NCBI GenBank assembly: GCA_037176725.1
Contig: JAZBRS010000014.1
Coordinates: forward strand, 77,668,501 to 77,732,500
Length of the DNA: 64,000 nucleotides
From: Posidonia oceanica
Taxonomy: Eukaryota; Streptophyta; Magnoliopsida; Alismatales; Posidoniaceae
Direction of reading: 5' to 3'
This document shows positions 47,721 to 57,893 of the stretch, piece after piece. Both the position numbers and the translations under genes were made by a program. Position 1 is the stretch's first letter; each line of letters starts with the position of its first letter. A model generated the notes under the pieces. That model did no database searches and had not been told where the DNA came from. It saw nothing but the letters and a program-made list of their open reading frames with translations.

Positions 47721-47730
47721 CTTACCTGCT
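47721..47730 (-). other. Second candidate 5' splice site in LTR C
   Basis: The minus strand reads AGCAG|GTAAG followed by C, at the end of the C-rich (sense) tract, in the same relative place as 38995-39004 in LTR B. Confidence 0.4.
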
Positions 47731-50573
47731 ACAGGAGCGGTGGCCGTGGCTTGCCGGCAGACCTGCTGGAACGGCGGGGGAGGACGCGGCCTGGCCCGGG
47801 CGGAGCGCGGGGGAGGCCGGCACGACGCGGCGGAGGCGGGAGCGGTGTGCAGCGGCGTGTGGAGGTGCTGGACGGCATTGGATGGCTGCTGCTGGTGCGC
47901 CCGGTGCTAGAGAAGACGACGGGTCCGGCGATGTCGCGCGGGCAGCGTGGTCGACGAAAAGCCTCAGGGAAAGGCCGAGAAGCTAGAGGGGAAAGAGGGG
48001 AAGCCGGAGGAGTGTTTTCCCACCTCTTTCGAACGCCGGAGAAGCCCACCCACCTAGGTGGTTTGCAGCCGACCGGAAGGAGGTTGCAACGGCGTGTGGT
48101 GGCGGCTGCTGGTGCTGGGGTGGTTCGGGGGAGTTCGTTGACCTCTAGGGAAGGTGACGAAGCTTCCAGAAGCGAGTTCTACAGCCCGGAGTGGATTCTG
48201 GCTTGGCCAAGGTCCTCCTGTGGAGGCTGAGGTGGGTACGGCGGTGTGTGGCGTTCCAAGCTGAGGCAAGGGCACGGGCAGCTAGGTGGTTGTTCGAGGA
48301 ACGTGTGAGAAGAAGTGGAAGTGAATTCCACTGAGTGTGGAGGAAGTTATGGCCGTTTGAAGTTTTTGAGAAAAAAAGGGGTGAAGGTGTTTGTAGTGGA
48401 GTGTATGGGCTGTGGGGCGTTTCACGGTGAGATGTTAGGTGGGTTGTGAGGTGGGAGCTTGGTGAGTACGATGGTAGAGTTTGGGAATTTTTAGATACTT
48501 GTAATGGGAGTTCTTCTGTGGAGTGTGTGTGTTGGAAGCTTTTGGAGAGAAAATGGGTTCAAATGGTCTGTTGGGTCGTGAATTCTTGGGTTGCTTGGCT
48601 TCTCTCTTCTGGTGGAGTGCACAAGGGAGAGGGAGGAGTTCTGTGGATGGATTCCGGATGTGTTCTGATGTGTTGCCCCTTGGTTCCACTGGTTTTTTTG
48701 GATTATGGCTTGGGTTCGTGCACTTGAGTGCCAAGGAGGGGTGGTGGCAGGCCTCTGATGGCACGGCCGCTACGGGCGGTGCATACCAGTCTGGCCTGGT
48801 GCAAGGGCGTGCAGGTGTGAAGGACGGTCAGGTCTGGTGGTGTGTGCAGTCGATTGGGAGAGGGTGTTGGCTGAAAAAAAAGAGCAGAGGAAGAGAGGAA
48901 GAGCTGTAATAGAAGGAGGGAAACAAATTAAAAAAAAAAGAAGAAGAAATAGGAAAGAAGAAGAAAGAAGAAAAGCAAGAAAGAAAAGATTAAGTTTTGG
49001 TTTTCTTTTTTTTGGATTTGTTTCAAGGCAAATTGTTTTTTAATTTTCTTTTTTTTTAATTACTCTTTTGAATTTGTTAATGGTTTTCTTCTTTTAAGTT
49101 TTTTTTTTATTGTTTTAATTGTTTAAACTTCTCTTTTGATTTAAGTTTTTAGGGTTTAAGTTTTCTTTAAATTGTTTTTTTTTTATTTTGTTTAAATGTT
49201 TGTTAAGTTTTTTAATATTTTTAGTTAAGTTTTCTTTGTTAAATTTTACTTGTTATGTTGGGATTTTTAATTAAGCTTTTTAATGGGTTGCTTTAGGATG
49301 AGTTTTAGTTTTTTAGTTTTTAGGATTTTTTCTTAAGTCTTCTTTTAAATTGTTTTCTGATTTTGTTTGTTAAATTCTTTTAATATTTTTTTAGTTAAAT
49401 TTCTCTTGTTAAGTTTTTTAATTAAATGTTTTTAAATTGTTTCAAGTTTTTTGATTGTTTCTTTTAGATTTGTTAAGTGTTTTTTAATTAATTACTTGTC
49501 TTAATGTTTTTAATTGTTTTCTTCTTTTTAGGATTTGTTTCTAATTATTTTTAATAGGGTTTTTTTTAATTTTGGTTTGTTTTGATTATATTTTGGTTTT
49601 CCACTTGATTTTATATCATTTTCTTTTGTTTGTTTTGTATTTTTTTGATTACATTCATGGTTTCCTTTTTTAGTTGGATTTAGTTAGGCTTTTGTTTTTA
49701 ATTGTTTGTGTAGGTTTTTAATTACTTCTTTTTAGGATTTTGATTTGTTTTTCTTTTGTTTTAGGTTTTTTAAGGATTTAGTGGAAGAAAAGAAAAGAAA
49801 GGGAAAAGGAAAAAGAAAAGGAGGAAGTGGTGAAGGAAAGAAGAAAGGGAGGAGTGGAAGAAAAATAAATAATATAAAATCCAGGGATAAGCTAAAAATA
49901 AAATAAAAATGCAAATAAAATACAAAAGAGAGAGGTGCACAAGGTGGGCCCACAGCCAGGCAAGAAAAGGAGGGAGAAGGGAGTGAAAAGGAGGAGAATA
50001 AGGAGGAGAGAGAGAGGAGAGAGAAAAGGATAATTTAGGGGAGAGAAAAGGATAATTTAGGGGAGAGAAAAGGATAATTTGGATAAATGAAGGGGTTAGA
50101 GGCTTAGGAAAGAGGTGAAATTTGGTGGGTGTGTGGCCTAGGGTCTCTAGTGTTCGACCAAGGGTTTGGATTTGGATTTTGGAAGGTTTTTGGAGGGGTT
50201 TTGAGGTGTAGAAAAAGGGTAGTTTTGCCTAAGTTTTCTAGGGTTTTTGGGAGTGGTTTTGGTTTGAAATTTTAAGGACCTTTTGGTGGGTTTGCTACGT
50301 TGGGAAGGGTGAGTTTTCCTATGATTTTTGGGTAGTTTTTTGGTTCGAGAAACGGGTGTGATTCTAGGTTGAGTTTGGACTTGTTTTGAGGGGAAAGAGG
50401 AAGAGAAAGGTGTGGGTTTGTGCCTAGATTTGGATGGTTTTAGGTTAAGGTTTTGGATGGTTTTAGGCTAAGGTTTTGGATGGTTTTAGGTTGAAAGGGA
50501 GGGTGTGGTTTTAGGTTTTTCCTAACCACCCGAGAGATCCATTAATTCAGCCTGTCAAAATGGGGTGTCAACA

Positions 50574-51800
50574 CATACTGGGATTGGACTGGCTGGCGTA
50601 GTATTCAGCTGTAATTGACTGTGCCAAGAAGACTGTGGTGGCGGATTGTCCTGGTCAAGGATGGTGTTTGGTCCAAGGGGTTAGACCTGGAGGGCCATAG
50701 AAGATCATTTCAGCAATGAAGGCCTACCGCCATTTAGCAAGAGGCAGTGTGGGCTACCTGGCTAGTGTGACTGTGTCCTCTTCATCAGCTGTGAGGATAC
50801 AGGACATACCAGTGGTTAGTGGGTATCCAGATGTGTTTCCGGAGGACCTACCTGGTATGCCGCCGCATAGGGAGGTGGAGTTCCAAATAGATTTGGTGCC
50901 TGGTTCTGGTGCTATTTCGAAGGCCCCGTATAGAATGGCGCCTGCCGAATTGAGGGAGCTCAGTTGTCAGTTGCAAGAACTACTAGACAGAGGGTTCATC
51001 CGGCCCAGTGTTTCTCCTTGGGGTGCGCCAGTTTTGTTCGTTAAGAAGAAGGATGGTACTCTCAGATTGTGCATTGATTATAGAATGCTGAATCAGATTA
51101 CCATCAAGAACAAGTACCCTTTGCCTAGGATTGATGACCTGTTTGACCAGTTGCAGGGAGCGTCTGTCTTTTCCAAGATAGACTTGAGGTCAGGTTATCA
51201 CCTGCTCCAAATTCGGGAGTCCGATGTTCAGAAGACAACTTTTCGAACTCGGTATGGCCACTATGAGTTCAAGGTCATGCCATTTGGATTAAGCAATGCA
51301 CCAGTTGCTTTCATGGACCTGATGAACAAGGTGTTCAGGCCCTATCTGGATCTGTTTGTGGTAGTTTTTGTGGATGACGTTCTAGTATACTCTCCTAATG
51401 TAGAGACTCACCGGATGCATTTGAAGGTAGTTTTGGAGACTTTGAGGCAGAATCAGCTCTTTGCAAAGTTCTCCAAGTGTGAGCTCTGGCTTGAGGAGGT
51501 TGCTTTTCTTGGTCACGTCATCTCGAGTGCTGGAATCAAGGTTGATCCAGCCAAGGTTGAGGCTGTGAGCAATTGGGTCAGGCCGAAGATAGTCTCTGAG
51601 ATCAGAAGTTTTCTAGGTTTGGCAGGATATTATCGGAGGTTTATTCAGGATTTCTCCAAGGTTGCTGAACCTCTGACCAGGTTGACCCAGAAGGAAGTCT
51701 CTTTTGTGTGGGATCGGTGGTGTGAAGTGAGCTTCCTTGAGTTGAAAACTCACCTGGTCTCATCTCCTGTCTTAACTTTGCCCTCAGGGAGTGGTGGTTT
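50574..51800 (+). pseudogene. pol: Protease end and RT of Tekay-like element, right copy
   Basis: Begins within the protease (LGLDWLA), then TAG at 50599 and 50698, both shared with the left copy. RT motifs [32 protein letters not shown] and FVDDVLVYS are intact, followed by the connection ([19 protein letters not shown]). Frame continuous into RNase H. Confidence 0.9.
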
Positions 51801-52150
51801 CTCAGTCTACAGTGATGCCTGTGGATCTGGGTTGGGGTGTGTTCTGATGCAGCATGGTAGAGTTGTGGCTTATGCATCTCGGCAACTCAAAGACCATGAG
51901 AGGAATTACCCCACTCATGATTTGGAGCTTGCTGCTGTGGTTTTTGCCTTGAAGATTAAGAGGCACTACCTCTATGGCGAATAGTTTGAGATCTTTACAG
52001 ATCACAAGAGCCTGAAATACACTTTCACTCAGAAGGACTTGAACCTGAGATAGAGGAGGTGGGTGGAGTATCTGAAGGACCATGATTTTAGTCTATCCTA
52101 CCACCCAGGGAAGGCTAATGTGGTTGCTGATGCTTTGAGTAGGCGTGCCT
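51801..52150 (+). pseudogene. pol: RNase H of Tekay-like element
   Basis: [16 protein letters not shown] (first Asp), [14 protein letters not shown] (Glu), FEIFTDHKSLKY (Asp) and HPGKANVVADALSRR (last Asp) are all present. TAG stops at 51982 (before FEIFTDH) and 52051 (before RRWVEYL), each at an expected Gln, inactivate it. Confidence 0.9.
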
Positions 52151-53703
52151 ACTCGGTGGCCAACCTGATGATTAAAGAATGGCATCTTCTTGAGGGGTTG
52201 GTCGAGTGCAAGCCACAGAGGCAGTCTCGGGATTCAGGCAAAGTGTGTTTGGCTAACTTGTCAGTTCGCCCGAGGTTGATGGAAGCAGTGGTAGCAGCTC
52301 AGCAGTTTGATCCTTTTGTGCCTGGAATCTGGAAGAAGATGGAGGCCAGTGAGGCACCCCATTTCTCTGTTGGGGTAGATGGTGGGCTTAGATTTGACTT
52401 GCGTCTGTATGTACCTCAAGTGGAGGAGGTGAAGCAGAGCTTGCTGGATGAGGCTCACCGATCCAGGTATTCCATTCATCTCGGGAGCACCAAGATGTTT
52501 AAGGATCTGAAGAGGAATTTCTGGTGGCCTGGAATGAAGAAGGAGATAGCTGAGCATGTAGCTAAGTGTACAACCTGCCAGATGGTGAAGATTGAACATC
52601 AGAAGCCTGGAGGATTGCTGCAACCTTTGGATATTCCGATATGGAAATGGGAGCAGGTGTCTATGGATTTTGTGACTGGATTACCCAGGAGCAGGAGAAA
52701 GAATGATTCGGTGTGGGTGATCGTTGATAGGCTCACGAAATCGGCACATTTCCTACCTATGAGAGTGAATCTTCCTTTGCAGCAATTGGCAGAGTTGTAT
52801 GTGTCTGAGATTGTCCGGTTGCATGGAGTGCCAGTCTCCATTGTGTCTGACAGAGATGCCCGTTTCACTTCAAGGTTCTGGAAAGCGTTGCAAGAGGCTT
52901 TTGGTACTGTGTTGAATTATAGTACAGCTTTCCACCCTCAGACGGATGGTCAAACGGAGAGGCCTATCCAGACTTTGGAAGACATGTTGCGGGCCTGTGC
53001 TCTGGATTTTGGGGGTTGCTGGGAAGAGCATCTGCCGCTAGTGGAGTTTGCCTACAATAATAGTTTTCACTCCAGCATTGGGATGGCTCTGTTTGAGGCA
53101 CTGTATGGGAGGCCGTGCCAGACACCCACTTGTTGGAGCGATGTAGGAGAACGCCAGCTTGTTGGACCAGAGATTGTGCAGCAATACCAAGAGAAAGTGG
53201 ATCTGATTAGGAAGAAGTTGTTGACTACACAGAGCAGGCAGAAGAGGTATGCAGATAGGAGGCGAAGACCTTTGGAATTCAAGGTAGGAGACTTCGTTTT
53301 CCTGAAGGTGTCACCAACTAAAGGGGTTGCAAGGTTTGGGAGGCGAGGCAAGCTGAGTCCTCGATATATTGGCCCCTATGAGATTGCTAGAAGAGTTGGT
53401 GAGGTGGCTTATAAGTTGGTTTTGCCACCAAAGCTCTCGAGAGTGCATAGCGTCTTCCATGTGTCGATGCTGAGGAAGTGTGTTGCTGATGTTTCCCAGA
53501 TCTTACCAGTACAGCCGAAAGGACTGCAGCAGGACTTGTCCATGGAGGAGAACGCTGTTCAGATTCTAGATCGTAAGGAGCAGGTTCTCAGGAACAAGGT
53601 TATTCCTTTGGTACTGGTTTAGTGGCAGCACCATGGTGTGGAGGAAGCCACTTGGGAGCGAGAAGCGGATATGTATTCTAAATACCCTTATTTGTTCCAT
53701 TAG
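52151..53703 (+). pseudogene. pol: Integrase with chromodomain-like tail
   Basis: The frame is open from 52063 to 53619. HHCC zinc-binding part (AHRSRYSIHLGSTKM, CTTCQ, 52445-52580), catalytic core with MDFVTGLP, SDRDARFTSRFW and TDGQTERPIQTLE (D-D-E complete), GPY/F module (RYIGPYEIARRVG, 53360-53400) and conserved SRVHSVFHVSMLRK. The tail ILDRKEQVLRNK is followed by TAG at 53620 and, in frame, WQHHGVEEATWERE and YPYLFH: the degenerate (CR-type) chromodomain of Tekay chromoviruses, thought to guide integration to heterochromatin. Confidence 0.9.
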
Positions 53704-53727
53704 CTGTGAATTTCGAGGACGAAATTT

Positions 53728-53745
53728 CTTTTAAGGGTGTTAGAA
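53728..53745 (+). other. Polypurine-tract region of Tekay-like element
   Basis: 'ctttTAAGGGTGTTAGAA' directly before the 3' LTR start at 53746, after the usual 'ttcgaggacgaaattt' stretch. Two or three pyrimidines interrupt it. Confidence 0.6.
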
Positions 53746-55536
53746 TGTAATATCCTGATTTTCCATAATATAATTTGAGTTAATTATTTTGGAAAATGTT
53801 TCCCTGTTGTTGTTGCTGTTGTTTGTGGTGTGTTGGTGTTTGTGTGTTTCTGGTGGTTTTGTTTCTAACTCCTCGGTGTTGTTTGGTGTGGCCGAGAGAA
53901 GTAAGGGCTTGATTGAAGGAAGTTAGGGGCTTGTGTGTGGTTTGTGGTGGAAAATGGGTGGGAATGCAATTTCCCCATTTTCTCCCCACACGTGCCCATT
54001 CTTCTTTCTTCTCCTTCGTTTTTCTTCTCCACCCGACAGCCGATTGCAACCTTAGGCGATCGCCAGCGGTTGGAGGAGGAAGAGGAGGTGCGGTCGGTGC
54101 TGGAGGAGCGTGGAGGCAAGCCGGTGTGGGGAGTGTGGTGCTCGTCGACCGAAGGAGGCGGGGTTGTTCGTCGGCCGACCGGAGAGGAGGTTGTGGGTTC
54201 GCCGATTGGTGCGTGTTTTCCCCTCAAATTCTTTCCAATTTCTTGCTTAAATGCTTCGAATGCATGTGATCTAGCTATGCCATGATAATTGTAGGATTTT
54301 ATGTGGTTTTGAATGGTTTTTGGATTGAATGTGGTTTGAATGGAGATAGGTTTTCTTTGACCTCTTGAGCTTTATGATTTTGTATCTTGATGCATGATGC
54401 ATGGATTGGTTTGATTTTTGTGCTCATGTGTAGAGCACTCATGATGCTTTGATTCTAGTATTTACTCGTGATTTATGGGTTTTTGTGGTGAAATCGGTTG
54501 AGGTTCTCATCTTGGGCGATTGGTTTTGGGTTCTGTTTTGGTTTTTTGAAATCGCCCAGATCGGTACGCCCTTTTTGATCGGTATGCCATTTTCTGTAGA
54601 AATCGGTACGACCCGCCAATTTCGGTGTCCCGTTTTGCCATCAGTTTAGGCCAGAATCTGATTTTGGTCTACCGAAATCGATCAGTCTGCCGATTTCTAC
54701 ACGGATCGGTTCGATCGGTGGATTTGGTTCTCCCGAACCAGGGATTTTCGGTCGACCGGTGGCATTTTCGATGTGCCATTTTTGGTTTGAACCTAGACTC
54801 GGTACCCAAAACGGTTGACTGGTTGATTTGGTTCTCCTGAACCAGGGATTTTCGGTCGACCGGTGGCTTTTTCGGTGTGCCGTTTTAGGGGTAAAATGGT
54901 TTCTAAAGAAGAGGGATTTGGGTTTTTGATGTATTTGGTTTTATTGTGATTTGTTGTGCTTTTGTGGATTATGAGGAATGATTTTGAAAGGATTCCAAAT
55001 GATTTTGGAAAAGAAATGCATGTTTATGAAAAGAGTTTGGAAATGATTTCCGTGGTTTTGAAGGACCAAGAGACCAAAGCTTCTAACTGGTAACTAAGGG
55101 TGTTTGAATATACTCTATGGTTCAAGAGTCAGGTAGCCTACGGTGAGGTTAGCGGTACAGTAGACCCCGTTGAAACAAACGGTCTACCCTCTTTGCCAGT
55201 GCTGGCTGGGGCTGGGGTTGGAGTCCCTAGACGCTCGGGCACCAAAGGGACGACAGAGTGTGTAACCCCATGTTGATATAATGTTGATCATGAAAATAAT
55301 CATGCTATAAATTGAGGGCTGAGTTCCCAGGACGGATTGTTCTCCCACATGGGGTAGTCTTCCACAGCATTGCAGCCAAGAGATACGTGTGTCATCTGCA
55401 ATTGCTTGTGGCTGGTGTCGTTCACCTGTGGCCAGGGTGTTCGATTAGATTTGGAATCGATGTGTGTGTGAGTGTGGATTTGAGATGAGTTGTGATGTAT
55501 TTTTGAATGCTATTTTGGTCACGCTGGGGTGTGACA
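53746..55536 (+). repeat. 3' LTR of Tekay-like element
   Basis: 1791 bp from TGTAATATCC to GGGGTGTGACA. Uninterrupted, so it shows the empty site (about 55205-55213) of solo LTR B. Flanked by TGATG at 55537-55541. Confidence 0.95.
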
Positions 55537-57877
55537 TGATGTGGTAGACCTAAATGCAATAAAACTAACATGCTGGACCTAAGAGCAAAGTTAGTAAAAA
55601 TGCAATGCATGCAAATATTTAGATTATGGACCTAAATGTAATAAAACAAAGCTGCTGGACCCAACTACAATGTAACTAAAGTGCTGTGAATGCAACAGTT
55701 GAACTTGTATGCAATAAAATAAACATGCAGAACCTAAATGCAATGTGGGAAAGATGGAATATGGTTCTGATGCAATATATGCTGCTACTGAACCTATATG
55801 TAATAAAATAAACATGCAGGACCTAACTGTAATGTAACTAAAATGCTGTGAATGCAACAGTTGGACCTATATGCAATATGATTAAAGTGCAAGTCCTAAA
55901 TGCATTGTGGGAAAAATGCAATATAGTTTAAAATGCAACTTAAATGGAATGCAATGCATGCTAGACCTGAATGTAATAAAACTACAATGCAGGATTTAAT
56001 GATAATGCAATATGGTTTTAATGCAACTTAAATGGAATGCAATGATGCATGCTGGACTTGACTGTAATAAAAGTAAAATGCCAGACTAAAAGATAATGCG
56101 AGTTGAATGCTATATGATTCTGATGCATTTAAATGAAATGAGTGATTTAAATGAAATAAAGGAACAATGGAATGCAATCAACGGAGAAGGAGCTGCTCGT
56201 CGGCTTCGCAGAGGGTCCACGACCAAAGAGAAAGGCCTGGAAGCTGGAGAAGGAGGTCCTGGAGGTGAGGGAGGTCTCACCCAGGCGCGGTGCTGCTCGG
56301 AGCGCTCCCCCGACGTCGGTGGGTCACGGTGGATGCTGTTCCAGGCGACGTCACTGCTGGAGACCATGGAGGAGGGCAGACGGAGCTCGAACAAGATCCT
56401 CGAGGTCCAGAGGTCATTCGGGAGTGATTTGGAGGGTCGGAGGCTACCTGTCGTGGCGGAGTGCAGTCTTTGTCGATGATGCCGTCGCCGGAGAAGAAGA
56501 TTGATGCTGGCGAGGGGAAAGTGGGAAGAACATATAGGAAACATGCATCAAAAGGCCTAGGAAGCAAGAGAGGGTTCCTACGATATTCAGGGAGAGGTCT
56601 CTTACCTGAAACCGTGGTTGGAGGAGGCTGTCGACGTCGAGTGGTCGCGGTCTCTTTTGCTCTAGGCGGCGGTGCTGCTGGACGCGACGGCGGAAGCTCG
56701 ACGGCGCTGTGACGCACTCGTGGAGCGATGGTGGATGTCCAGATGAAGCGCAGGGGTGCTGATCCTAGAGCGGAAGTGAATTGCTAATGTTGGGTCGTCG
56801 AGGAAGATGACCGGAGATGCAGGGGCTGCAGGGAGCGTCCGGTGATGTTCGGGCGTGGAATGGGCTGTTGTGATGCTGGTGAGTGACCGAGGAGTTGTTG
56901 AATTGGTTTTGGATTAAGAGGATGAGTGTTTGCAGTGAATGGGTTGCTGCAGTTGTTTGGGTTTGGACTTGCCAGAGAAGAGGTTGTTGGTCGCTTAGCG
57001 AGGTGGATTGTGGGCTAGGCAAGTAGCCGGGGTTGGAGGGAGCTACCTGGATGCAATGGGGAGCAGTGGGGAAGCCAGCCGGGCAAAGAGGAGGCCATGA
57101 CACTATTTTATTGGCGGTGGAGGCAAATGCAGACCGTAGATGTAGATCTGGGAAGGAGGAATGGCCGACCATGATTGTGGTGGTGGCAGGAGGTGTGGTT
57201 GGTTGGGAGGAGAATCTACAGAGGACAGAGGTCGTGGGTGCAGAGGTTGGTGCTGGCAATGAGGAGTGCACAATGGTGTGAGCTGTTGGTTGTGGAGGTA
57301 AATGTGGGTTTGTGAGGTTGGGTTGGGTGCTGAAGAAGGAGTTGGGTGCAGAGGTTGGTTGCCAAATGGTGTGGGAAGTTGCTGTGATGGTGAATTGGGT
57401 GTTGAAGGCTTGGTTGATGGCAGTGTGGTGGTGAGGGGTTGTAGCTTGGTTGGGTTGGAGTGTTGAGGTGTGCAATGGGTTGCAGTGGTGGATCAATTGA
57501 TGTGGTATTGGTTTTGAGGAAGGTGGTCTGTAGGTTGCAGTGGGGAAAAATGGGATGAAGGCCACAAGAAGGGAATTACTGCATATGGGCTTAGTGGGCT
57601 TGGATTGATTGTGGGTTGAATAAAAGGGAAAGGAAAAGGGTTGTGGTTTGTTGTTGGCTGAAAAAAGGAGAAAAAGGCTTTGCGTTTGGAGAGGGATAAT
57701 GGCTTGGTGTAGGAGAGGAAAATGGGAATTGGGTGTTGGGTTTTCTAGGGTTTAATGGTAGGCTTGGTTGTGGGCCTTAAATGGGCTTAATTGGGCTTAG
57801 GGTTTAAGGAAAGGAAAAAACTTATCCCTTTGGTGAGAAATCCACCAACACAAGGGATCAAAAATGGGGTGTCTACA
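55537..57877 (-). repeat. 5' part of element 3 LTR, right of Tekay-like insertion
   Basis: Continues 33571-34875. Contains the 'taaatgcaataaaac' tract (55540-56090), a G-rich tract, a candidate donor TTCAG|GTAAG at 56601-56610 (minus), a Pro/His/Ser-rich sense frame (56765-57565) and the LTR start TGTAGACACCCC at 57877. As the polypurine tract adjoins it, this is the 3' LTR of element 3. Confidence 0.8.
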
Positions 57878-57893
57878 GATGCCCCACCCTGAG
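57878..57893 (-). other. Polypurine-tract region of element 3
   Basis: The minus strand reads CTCAGGGTGGGGCATC immediately before the LTR start at 57877. G-rich with few pyrimidines, the expected position for plus-strand priming. Confidence 0.65.

Larger units (their letters stand above)
44946..50573 (-). mobile_element. Truncated giant LTR C inside pol
   Basis: On the minus strand it starts TGTTGACACCCCATTTTGAC at 50573, then shows the same parts as LTRs A and B in reverse coordinates: T-rich (plus strand) tract 49000-49780, G-rich tract 47740-48880, periodic tract 47100-47700, donor block 46840-47070, 30-bp array 45560-46110, conserved block 45204-45289. Its 3' end, expected as CTACA, is missing: 44946-45020 matches neither other LTR. 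The right flank CATAC (50574-50578) would be the target site but no matching duplication adjoins the left end. Confidence 0.85.
34876..55536 (+). mobile_element. Tekay/Del-like chromovirus, 20.7 kb with nested insertions
   Basis: LTRs begin TGTAATATCCTGATTTTCC and end GGGGTGTGACA. Flanks TGAAG (34871-34875) and TGATG (55537-55541) are a target-site duplication with one change. Primer site is tRNA-Met type, gene order gag, protease, RT, RNase H, integrase, with a chromodomain-like C-terminus. The 5' LTR carries a 5.4-kb solo LTR and pol is split and partly duplicated around a 5.6-kb LTR. Without inserts and the duplication the element is about 8.4 kb. Confidence 0.9.

Noticed and set aside
42224..53703. 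Alternative genetic code with UAG as Gln
   Set aside because: All elements are land-plant families, frameshifts and a YMDG active site show decay, and the copia element carries TAA and TGA. Decay at CHG methylation sites explains the TAG excess. I keep the TAG excess as a finding only.
56110..57565. Host gene exons in the G-rich region right of the Tekay-like element
   Set aside because: Frames are low-complexity and lie inside an LTR bounded by 57877; no domain is recognisable.
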